Source: Oleispira sp036960605 (GTDB lineage Bacteria; Pseudomonadota; Gammaproteobacteria; Pseudomonadales; Oceanobacteraceae). Taken from it: a stretch of 64,000 nt of DNA. The stretch covers positions 76,415 through 140,414 of the forward strand of contig JBALXI010000009.1 of NCBI GenBank assembly GCA_036960605.1, given 5' to 3'. This document shows, in pieces, positions 27,950 through 35,003 of the stretch. Under the pieces are notes generated by a model, which was not told the DNA's origin, ran no database searches, and saw only the letters and a list, made by a program, of their open reading frames with translations. Made by a program: the position numbers and the translations under genes. Numbering within the stretch: position 1 is the stretch's first letter; the number at the start of each line of letters is the position of its first letter.

Positions 27950-29026
27950 CTAACAGTGTTTAAGAGGTAAATAGATGGAGAATTCAGTACGGCCTGCAGC
28001 GCTTTCATATTCGATAATACCTTCATGCTGGCTTATCAAGGTTTGTGCAATAGACAGACCCAGCCCCGTGCCGTCGGCACGACCACTGACCATGGGGTAA
28101 AACAAATTCTCTTTTATATTTTCGGCTATGCCTGGGCCATTATCTTCAATAGAGATATGCGCCACTAAGCGATGACGATGGTGGCCAATAGTAAATTGGC
28201 TTTTTGTTCTTGTTTTCAATGACAGTGTTGGTTGTTCAACGTGGGCTTCAACCATGGCTTGAACGGCATTGCGGCATATATTGAGAATGGCTTGAATTAA
28301 TTGAGACTTGTCGCCAATAAATTCTGGAATAGAAGGATCATAATCGCGAACAATTTTTATATCGCCGAGTTCGTCGACTTGAATCAGCTGACAAACGCGT
28401 TCTAATACTTCGTGGATATTGGTGGTTTCTTGTTTTGGTAGTTGGTGCGAGCCTAACAGGCGATCGACTAAATCTCGTAAGCGATCGGCTTCTTCGATAA
28501 TAATGTTGGTATATTCATCGAGAGATGCGTCAGGCAGGGCACGGGATAATAATTGTGCGGCACCACGAATACCACCGAGAGGGTTTTTAATTTCGTGAGC
28601 CATGCCACGTACCAGTTCACGGGTGGTTTCTTGCTTGGCGAGAATTTGTTCTTCACGAGAAATTCGCATTAGGCGATCTCGCCCTTGAATTTCAATCAAT
28701 AAACAAGGGGTACGACTTTCAGGGTGAACAATTGGGCTGACGCTATAGTCGACGGTAATGCTTTGAGTATTGTGCAATACAATCTCGGTTTCACGCTTGG
28801 TAAAGGTGTAGCCGGTACTGACCGAACTTTGTAGTGCTTCGCGATCGGCTTCAGATTCCCAAGCAAGGTCATAAAAATGTTCACCTAGGCCCTGGCGTCC
28901 ACTGACTTGCAGAAGTACTTCCGCGGCTGGGTTCATATAGATGACAGACAGGTCGACATCGAGCAATAAAATGCCAGTATTTAGGTATTCTAGTAACTGT
29001 TGGTTGAGTACTGCCGATGCAATCAT
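27950..29026 (-). CDS. ntrB: Nitrogen regulation sensor kinase NtrB
   Basis: About 358 residues from ATG 29026, which has AAGG seven bases upstream; an in-frame TTG at 29050 is a poorer start. PAS domain (about 10-110, LNTGILLLDVDLSVIYMNPAA), then a HisKA box with the autophosphorylated His in MAHEIKNPLGGIRGAAQLL, and an HATPase domain with N box (NICRNAVQA), G1 (IEDNGPGI) and G2 (GTGLGLSIAQ). No membrane segment, so cytosolic as expected; it is controlled by PII in the family. It forms an operon with ntrC and has its own sigma-54-like promoter upstream (see 29079-29224). Confidence 0.95.
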   Translation of the reverse strand: MIASAVLNQQLLEYLNTGILLLDVDLSVIYMNPAAEVLLQVSGRQGLGEHFYDLAWESEADREALQSSVSTGYTFTKRETEIVLHNTQSITVDYSVSPIVHPESRTPCLLIEIQGRDRLMRISREEQILAKQETTRELVRGMAHEIKNPLGGIRGAAQLLSRALPDASLDEYTNIIIEEADRLRDLVDRLLGSHQLPKQETTNIHEVLERVCQLIQVDELGDIKIVRDYDPSIPEFIGDKSQLIQAILNICRNAVQAMVEAHVEQPTLSLKTRTKSQFTIGHHRHRLVAHISIEDNGPGIAENIKENLFYPMVSGRADGTGLGLSIAQTLISQHEGIIEYESAAGRTEFSIYLPLKHC

Positions 29027-29078
29027 TAATAAACCTTTTCCTTTGTTCAACCTTAACAGTGGTTAATCCCATTGCTAA

Positions 29079-29094
29079 TGCAAAAAGCAAACCA
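29079..29094 (-). promoter_or_regulatory. ntrB: Sigma-54 promoter-like element upstream of ntrB
   Basis: Read on the minus strand the 16 bases are TGGTTTGCTTTTTGCA: a -24 GG and a -12 GC with the exact ten-base spacing, and a perfect TTGCA -12 half. The -24 half (TGGTTT) deviates from TGGCAC after the first three bases. The predicted start is near 29067, about 40 bases before the ATG at 29026. Confidence 0.6.
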
Positions 29095-29178
29095 CTATAG
29101 GGTATGCACGTATCTGATGCCTTACTTAGGAATTATAGCCTGAAATTGAACAAAATTAGAGCATAGAACAACAGGAAA

Positions 29179-29193
29179 GCACCAAGAAGGTGC
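29179..29193. promoter_or_regulatory. NtrC-binding-site-like dyad (promoter-proximal)
   Basis: GCACC-AAGAA-GGTGC is a perfect GCACC-N5-GGTGC dyad, the form of the enteric glnA enhancer sites. Its centre lies about 119 bases upstream of the predicted ntrB start. Confidence 0.62.
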
Positions 29194-29209
29194 CTTGTAT
29201 TTACGAATT

Positions 29210-29224
29210 GCATTATATTGGTGC
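29210..29224. promoter_or_regulatory. NtrC-binding-site-like dyad (distal)
   Basis: GCATT-ATATT-GGTGC differs at one arm base from the perfect dyad. Centre-to-centre distance to the first site is 31 bases, about three helical turns, as in tandem NtrC enhancers. It lies just past the stop of the DUF4124 gene. Confidence 0.58.
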
Positions 29225-29235
29225 GCTAGAGGGTG

Positions 29236-29751
29236 TTAGCGTTTGACGTACACGGTGACGATGGGGCTGCTGATTATTTGTTTTTGGTTATTTTGATTAC
29301 GGATGATTACTTGAAGACGGTGAGCACCACGATCAGCACTGTTAATTTTCCAGTTCATTTGTTTACCCGTGCTTATTTCTTCACCATCAAATAAGAGTAC
29401 CGCTTCATCGTTAGCCGATAACACCGGATCTGATTGTGCAGAAACAACGAAATTCCCCAGATTCTCTCGACCAATATTACTTTCCGTCGTTGGGCCTATG
29501 ATAGTGAGTTGCTGGTAGGTTGTACTTAGCTCTTCATTATCAATAGCCGTGGCGGTTGTCTTGTTGACTTTGATCGCCGGAATAATACTAATCTCTTTGA
29601 TTTTATGTTTGCGGGACTTAGTACTGGGGATATCAGAGAATATACGGTTGCCATTTTCATCAATGGTGATGAAAACTTCGGTAGCATTTACGGACAACGG
29701 CAGGCAGAGAAGTAAGATACTTAATCCGCAAGTGAGTATTTTTTTATTCAT
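29236..29751 (-). CDS. DUF4124-domain periplasmic protein
   Basis: 171 residues. A signal peptide ends near SVNA, then an N-terminal DUF4124 segment (TEVFITIDENGNRIFSDIPS), a linker, and a beta-rich C-terminal half (VLLFDGEEISTGKQMNWKI) with Ig-like character. Function is unknown for the family. Genes of this family are regularly found just upstream of ntrBC in gammaproteobacteria, and that is the case here. The stop lies beside the NtrC-like sites, so ntrBC may be read through from this gene as well as from its own promoter. Confidence 0.85.
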   Translation of the reverse strand: MNKKILTCGLSILLLCLPLSVNATEVFITIDENGNRIFSDIPSTKSRKHKIKEISIIPAIKVNKTTATAIDNEELSTTYQQLTIIGPTTESNIGRENLGNFVVSAQSDPVLSANDEAVLLFDGEEISTGKQMNWKINSADRGAHRLQVIIRNQNNQKQIISSPIVTVYVKR

Positions 29752-29847
29752 TCCTTATAATGACAGTACGAGCAGGCAAACTCAATCTTCTTTATAGATC
29801 GCAGAGTAAGCCGCTTAAATATAATCTGATTTATGATCGAGTAAAGA

Positions 29848-30285
29848 ATGAAAGCGTTAATTCAAAGAGTATCGGAAGCGAGCGTTAAGGTTGAAGGGGA
29901 AACCATTTCGGCGATTGATCACGGGCTGGTTGTCTTACTCGGTGTCGAAAAAGACGATAGTTCCCTTGATGTGGACAAACTATTGCACAAGGTTAGCCAT
30001 TATCGGATTTTTGCTGATATGGACGACAAAATGAATTTAAATGTTCAGCAAGTTGAAGGCAGTTTGTTAATTGTGTCACAGTTTACTTTAGCCGCGGATA
30101 CCAAAAAGGGGTTACGCCCTGGCTTCTCTACTGCAGCGGTTCCGGTATTAGCCGAAGCACTCTATGAAGAGTTTGTTGCTAAAGCTAAGAGCCAGAAAAT
30201 ATCTGTCGGTAGCGGTCAGTTTGGCGCTGATATGAAAGTCGCTTTAATTAATGATGGCCCTGTGACATTTTGGTTATCAAGCTGA
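29848..30285 (+). CDS. dtd: D-aminoacyl-tRNA deacylase
   Basis: 145-residue cytosolic proofreading enzyme that removes D-amino acids (and Gly from mis-charged tRNA-Ala) from tRNA. The family's two active-site strands are clear: SQFTLAADTKKGLRP with the LSQFTL-type motif, and the Gly-cisPro motif region at NDGPVTFWL near the C-terminus. N-terminal MKALIQRVSEASVKVEG is typical. Complete and of normal length (145). Its last nine bases overlap the convergent hypothetical gene. Confidence 0.96.
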   Translation: MKALIQRVSEASVKVEGETISAIDHGLVVLLGVEKDDSSLDVDKLLHKVSHYRIFADMDDKMNLNVQQVEGSLLIVSQFTLAADTKKGLRPGFSTAAVPVLAEALYEEFVAKAKSQKISVGSGQFGADMKVALINDGPVTFWLSS

Positions 30286-30735
30286 TGCTTTTTCTTCTTC
30301 TATGAGCCCTAGTGCGTCTTCTAAGGCAAATAAATAAGAGGGAATAATGTTGGTACTGAGTCCTGAATATTCCGCTGCCCAAGTAGAACTGCCTAATACT
30401 ATTTTGGGTATCACTCGGCCCACCTTGGCAAACCAACGAGCAGCAGCGAGTTCTGCATTTTCGCTTTCGTTAATATAATAAATTTTCATATCAACGATAA
30501 AATGAACATATTCTGTTTCTTTATTAATACTAACGGATAGTGGCGATCGTAATGCAGAACAAAAAATATTCATGTCTTTGAAACGTTGGCTAAGGCGTTT
30601 TTCAATATTCTGACGTTTAGCTTCTGTATCGGTGCGCACTAGCCCCGCAAGTTTAAATTGGCACTTAATCGTTCCCACAAACTTAGATTGACGGTTGTTT
30701 TTCTCGCTGGGGATATTACAAATTTTCAGGCTCAT
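30277..30735 (-). CDS. Hypothetical protein of unknown family
   Basis: 152 residues, no signal peptide, no membrane segment, mixed alpha/beta composition. It reads as a cytosolic protein with basic N-terminal half (RQNIEKRLSQRF) and a Trp-containing end. I recognise no family motif. The C-terminus ends IEEEKASA and overlaps dtd by nine bases. Codon use resembles the neighbours, so it is likely a real gene and not a shadow frame. The gap 30736-30944 beyond it holds only AT-rich non-coding DNA. Confidence 0.6.
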   Translation of the reverse strand: MSLKICNIPSEKNNRQSKFVGTIKCQFKLAGLVRTDTEAKRQNIEKRLSQRFKDMNIFCSALRSPLSVSINKETEYVHFIVDMKIYYINESENAELAAARWFAKVGRVIPKIVLGSSTWAAEYSGLSTNIIPSYLFALEDALGLIEEEKASA

Positions 30736-30944
30736 GATTGCTCATTTCTTATTGCTATAGAGTCAATTTCGATACCGGCACAAAAAATTAATTTTTGTGA
30801 CAGGCCTGTATCATACGGATAAACCTGATTACAAAACAGTAAATAGTGTAATGAAATGTTATTAGAAGGTTACTCATCGTTAAGGCTTATTTCAGCTCGG
30901 AAGTAAGTAAATTTTAACTTTAGTCTAGGTAAAATTGGGCCAAG

Positions 30945-31433
30945 TTAGGCGAATTGATTAATCTCTTGGCCTTGGCGGGGAGGGTTACTGATATTCTGTA
31001 ATTGAGTGAAAGTATCAATGGCTGGATTTTCTGCTGGTATAGGCTCTACTTTAACTACTTCATTGGAATCAGAAGCATCGAGTTCAGAATTAGAAGGAGG
31101 TCGCACATCGTTAGGCTCTGTTTTGCGGACATTGCCAGCTTGCTGATCAAATTCAGCTCTTTGTGCCTCTTGTTGTGCGGCCTCAATTTTTTGCTGCTCT
31201 CCAGCAGATTTATCATCGTCTGCTTGCACCACTGAAGATGGCGCTGAGTTTTCAGCTGTCGCTTTTACTTGTTCAGAAGACCTGCGGCCTTGTTCATCAC
31301 TTACCCGTTGAAGCTTTTTTTCTTGTTGAGCCGTTTCCTCAACTTTAGCAGCTGGAGCAGAACGCTCAGCTTGACTACGAGGCGGCTGGGTTGCAGATAT
31401 TGTTAAACTACCCGCGGATGATATTGGTGCCAT
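30945..31433 (-). CDS. Low-complexity hydrophilic protein of unknown function
   Basis: About 162 residues from ATG 31433, preferred over 31466 because GGAAG lies before it. The start is MAPISSAGSLTISATQP, followed by long Glu/Gln/Ala/Ser-rich, probably coiled or disordered stretches. No signal peptide. It resembles in style the SprA-like protein at 46131, in its Pro/Ala N-terminus and QAERSAPAAK, but lacks the HEXXH part. Function unknown; possibly a secreted or cell-surface peptide-like protein. Confidence 0.5.
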   Translation of the reverse strand: MAPISSAGSLTISATQPPRSQAERSAPAAKVEETAQQEKKLQRVSDEQGRRSSEQVKATAENSAPSSVVQADDDKSAGEQQKIEAAQQEAQRAEFDQQAGNVRKTEPNDVRPPSNSELDASDSNEVVKVEPIPAENPAIDTFTQLQNISNPPRQGQEINQFA

Positions 31434-31650
31434 TGCTGCTTCCCATGTAACAAGTATCAAACTCATCGTTAACCGATAACGACATAAACATATTTAGAGC
31501 GACATAAGTATTACAAGACTTGGAGAACCAATCAATCTTGCATATATTCATCATAGTCTTAATCACGCTATTTATGAATGGATACATTATCTTTTTAGAG
31601 ACGCCTTTGTTCTATTAAACGTTTCTTATATGCGCTCTTATATACGGCTA

Positions 31651-32313
31651 TTAATCACGGCTGGCTTGATAGAGATTCACTAAACGAAACTCATCAAGTT
31701 CATCAAGATCTGGAACGGTGAAAGAATCAATTTGGCTGATGGCTTGATACGGTGGAAAGTTGAAGTTTTTTACCCGCGAGTCAGCGACCAATACTGCCGG
31801 GGCTTTGTTAAGAAATACCTCTAATAAGGGTAGATTCGCTTTATCGTATAAAACATCTGCTGCAATTAATAAATCAATCTCTTGATCAAATTCGAACAGG
31901 TCGCCATGGAGTTCAAGTTCAACATTATTGAGTCTGGCATTTTCTTGGCATGACAGTAGAGCGTCGGGGTCGATATCGCAGGCAATGACCTGCTTTGCTC
32001 CGGCCATCATCGCTGCAATGGCGACCACGCCAGAGCCTGCTCCAAAGTCCATTACACGTTTGTTGCGCACCAGTTCTGGGTTATCAATAATATGGCGTGC
32101 TAATACTTGGCCACTGGCCCAGCAAAAAGCCCAATAGGCTGGGTAAGCTTGAATGGCTAAAATTTCATCTTGGCTAAAGTGACGTCGCATGGGAATAGGA
32201 TCCACCAACCAGAGCTTGATCTCTGGGCACTGAGGTAAAACTTGTTGGCTAAGGTGAGCATCAGAAAGCATTTTTTGAATGCAACGATTTAATGCCAGCG
32301 GAGTATTTTTCAT
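31651..32313 (-). CDS. Class I SAM-dependent methyltransferase (ETFB/protein-lysine type)
   Basis: About 220 residues from ATG 32313; a TTG at 32355 would add 14 residues. The Rossmann core is MDFGAGSGVVAIAAMMAGA, the acidic loop ACDIDPDALLSCQENARLNN, and motif III IAADVLYDKANLP. These match the METTL20/ETF-beta-like lysine methyltransferases, with an N-terminal PIPMRRHFSQDEILAIQAYPAYWAFCW pattern (in two halves). The substrate cannot be determined. It lies alone between the hypothetical gene and the nucleotide phosphorylase operon. Confidence 0.83.
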   Translation of the reverse strand: MKNTPLALNRCIQKMLSDAHLSQQVLPQCPEIKLWLVDPIPMRRHFSQDEILAIQAYPAYWAFCWASGQVLARHIIDNPELVRNKRVMDFGAGSGVVAIAAMMAGAKQVIACDIDPDALLSCQENARLNNVELELHGDLFEFDQEIDLLIAADVLYDKANLPLLEVFLNKAPAVLVADSRVKNFNFPPYQAISQIDSFTVPDLDELDEFRLVNLYQASRD

Positions 32314-32550
32314 AGTTATAATCGAATCGTTGAAGTGATGTTGATTATAACTCAATCGGCTCTGTAAATTCTGCCCTTATAAATTCAGCGGCTAACCATT
32401 CAGCATAATAAAAATATGGATGAAAATAACTAACAGGATAGAACCTTGATTTAACACAAGGCAATATTTTCCGCTATCGCTAAGCTGGGTATTGAATACG
32501 GTTTAACGATTGCTGGCAGTTAGTAAGGCGATGGTTATAAGGCGAAGGTT

Positions 32551-34068
32551 ATGAGCGACAATTTTTTATATTTAACAAAAATCGGTATTGATACCTATCA
32601 ACACGCCGTTGTCTTTATGCGCAAAGATTGTCACGTATGTCGCGCGGAAGGGTTTAATGCGATGACGCGAGTGAAGGTTTGTAGCGAGAAAAAATCCATC
32701 ACGGCCACCTTGATTACAGTATCAGAAAATTTTCTTTCTCATCAACAAGCGGGGCTGTCTGATGTCGCTTGGCGTATGTTAGGGGCAGCAGAGGGCGATG
32801 TTGTGCAGTTTAGTCATGCCCCTGCGGTTGATTCTATGTCAGCGGTGCGAGGCAAGTTATATGGCGAGCCGCTAACGGCTATCAGTGCTGAAGACATAGT
32901 GACAGACATTAATAATGGCAACTACAGCGACGTGCAACTGGCGGCCTTTGTCGCAGCCTGTGCTGACGATCGATTGTCATTAGAGGAAACCATTTTTCTT
33001 ACGCAAGCCATGGTCAATAGTGGGCAAAAGTTTGCTTGGCCTCAGGCTCGAGTATTGGACAAGCATTGTGTCGGAGGTCTGCCCGGTAATAGAACAACAC
33101 CGATCGTGACTGCCATCATTGCAGCGAATGGTTTGGTCATGCCGAAAACATCCAGTCGTGCCATTACGTCACCAGCGGGTACCGCCGATACCATGGAAAC
33201 CATGACTCCCGTTGCCTTGTCATTTAACAAAATGCATGCCGTGGTTGAACGTCATGGTGCATGTTTGGCATGGGGCGGTTCTGTTAGCTTGAGCCCCATT
33301 GACGATATTATTATTCGTATAGAGCGGGCCTTGGACTTGGATAGTGAAGGTCAGTTAGTGGCTTCGGTTATTTCTAAGAAAGTGGCGGCAGGATCCACTC
33401 ACGTTTTAATTGATATACCGGTGGGGCCGAGTGCAAAAGTGAGGACGAATGCCGCGGCCGAAAAATTAAGTCATCACCTCGTCGCGACGGGGAAAGCATT
33501 AGGCTTGTACGTTGAAACGATGATTACCGATGGCAATCAGCCTGTGGGTCGGGGTATTGGCCCTGCGTTAGAAGCTCATGATGTATTAGCCGTATTACGC
33601 AATCAAAAAAATGCTCCTGACGATTTAATTGAACGCTCATTACAGTTGGCCGCTAAGTTATTGAGCATGGCAGAAATTGAGGGTTTAAATAATCTAAGTC
33701 GCTGTTATCAACGGGCACAAGAAACACTGAAATCAGGAGAGGCGTATGACAAATTCATAGGGATTTGTCAGGCTCAGGGCGGTTTCACTGACCCCGGTTA
33801 TGCTGAATTTAAGCAGACACTCTATGCTGAAGAAGCGGGCATCGTGAGCTATTTTAATAATCGCTTTATTGCCAAACTCGCGAGTTTATCAGGCGCACCA
33901 AATGCGCCGTTAGCAGGTATTGAAATGCGGGTACACCTTGGCGATAAAGTAGAACAGGGGCAGGCATTATTAACCTTGCATGCCCAAGCTCAGGGTGAAT
34001 TAGATTATGCCCTGCAGTTTTATTATTCGCATCCGGAAGCGATACAAATAAATAAGGAAATTTTATAA
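32551..34068 (+). CDS. AMP/thymidine phosphorylase family protein (archaeal-type)
   Basis: 505 residues, the length of archaeal AMP phosphorylase and clearly longer than classical DeoA (about 440). The N-terminal extension (IGIDTYQHAVVFMRKDCHVC) is the small domain found in AMP phosphorylases. The phosphate and substrate loop is KHCVGGLPGNRTT. Further matches are SPAGTADTMETM and GGSVSLSPIDDIIIRIERAL. Known family members split nucleoside 5'-monophosphates by phosphate into base and ribose 1,5-bisphosphate, or deoxynucleosides into base and sugar 1-phosphate; I cannot choose between these. It heads a three-gene operon with 1- and 4-base overlaps. AAGG precedes the ATG. Confidence 0.87.
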   Translation: MSDNFLYLTKIGIDTYQHAVVFMRKDCHVCRAEGFNAMTRVKVCSEKKSITATLITVSENFLSHQQAGLSDVAWRMLGAAEGDVVQFSHAPAVDSMSAVRGKLYGEPLTAISAEDIVTDINNGNYSDVQLAAFVAACADDRLSLEETIFLTQAMVNSGQKFAWPQARVLDKHCVGGLPGNRTTPIVTAIIAANGLVMPKTSSRAITSPAGTADTMETMTPVALSFNKMHAVVERHGACLAWGGSVSLSPIDDIIIRIERALDLDSEGQLVASVISKKVAAGSTHVLIDIPVGPSAKVRTNAAAEKLSHHLVATGKALGLYVETMITDGNQPVGRGIGPALEAHDVLAVLRNQKNAPDDLIERSLQLAAKLLSMAEIEGLNNLSRCYQRAQETLKSGEAYDKFIGICQAQGGFTDPGYAEFKQTLYAEEAGIVSYFNNRFIAKLASLSGAPNAPLAGIEMRVHLGDKVEQGQALLTLHAQAQGELDYALQFYYSHPEAIQINKEIL

Positions 34069-35003
34069 TGTTAGTCTTTTCTTTGGATGGTCATTTATCG
34101 TCAGCCGAAAATCTTATCTCAACCTTGTCGGTAAATGTGTTAGATGATGAGCTGGTGACACTTGGGGAGTTAGAGCTGCGTCATTTTCCTGATGGCGAAT
34201 CGTATTTAAATATTCTATCCGATGTTGACCAGCAAGAAATTGTTGTGCTTTGTCAGCTGCATCAGCCTAATGAAAAAATAATCGACCTGATGTTGTTTGC
34301 TGAAACTGCAAAGCAGCAAGGCGCTAAATCCATCTGTTTGGTCGCGCCTTATCTAGCGTACATGCGCCAGGATAAAAAGTTTCATGCAGGGGAAAGTATT
34401 ACGTCACGGCATGTGGCCACTTGGATCAGTGAGCGTTTTGATTCCATTATTACCATCGATCCCCACCTACATCGTTATCACTGCTTAAATGAAATTTATA
34501 CTATTCCTAATCGTGTGATACATGCGACGGATCTTATTGCCGATTACATTCGCCAGAACATTGCCAAGCCTTTAGTGATTGGCCCCGATAGTGAAAGCGA
34601 GCAGTGGGCAAATGCGGTAGCTGAACGAGCAGGCTGCGATGCCATGGTGCTAAATAAAATTCGCCGTGGCGATCATGATGTCGAAGTCTCTTTACCGCAA
34701 TTAGAAAACTATCTAAATCATCAGCCTATTCTAATTGACGACATTATATCGACGGGAAAAACCATGATTAAGGCGGCCGAAAATATCGTTAAGCTAAACG
34801 GCAAGGCCCCCATTTGTATTGGTGTACATGGTGTTTTTGCGCCGGGTGCTTACGCCGAAATGCAAGCCGCTGACATCGCAGAAGTCTTAACCTGCAATAC
34901 CATCGGTCATGCGACCAATGTCATTGATGTAACGGCTTTATTAGTGGCGGCGGTGATTGAAATACGCAATAAAAACCTGTCATCAATAGGAAGTTCGTTA
35001 TGA
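34068..35003 (+). CDS. Ribose-phosphate diphosphokinase family protein (PRPP synthetase-like)
   Basis: 311 residues of PRPP-synthetase fold: LRHFPDGESYLNI near the start, APYLAYMRQDKKFHAGESIT (the flexible and ATP region), DPHLHRYHCL, and the PRPP loop LIDDIISTGKTMIKAAENI. The middle, GPDSESEQWANAVAERAG, is closer to archaeal-type Prs than to the housekeeping bacterial enzyme. The first base overlaps the previous stop, so expression is coupled. It could make PRPP from ribose 5-phosphate, run in reverse on PRPP, or serve a related phosphoribosyl reaction; sequence alone does not decide. Confidence 0.87.
   Translation: MLVFSLDGHLSSAENLISTLSVNVLDDELVTLGELELRHFPDGESYLNILSDVDQQEIVVLCQLHQPNEKIIDLMLFAETAKQQGAKSICLVAPYLAYMRQDKKFHAGESITSRHVATWISERFDSIITIDPHLHRYHCLNEIYTIPNRVIHATDLIADYIRQNIAKPLVIGPDSESEQWANAVAERAGCDAMVLNKIRRGDHDVEVSLPQLENYLNHQPILIDDIISTGKTMIKAAENIVKLNGKAPICIGVHGVFAPGAYAEMQAADIAEVLTCNTIGHATNVIDVTALLVAAVIEIRNKNLSSIGSSL

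Noticed and set aside
32446..32459. FNR/Anr-like box (TTGAT-TTAA-CACAA) before the phosphorylase operon
   Set aside because: The right half matches the consensus ATCAA at too few positions. It is only suggestive, so it was not listed as a feature.
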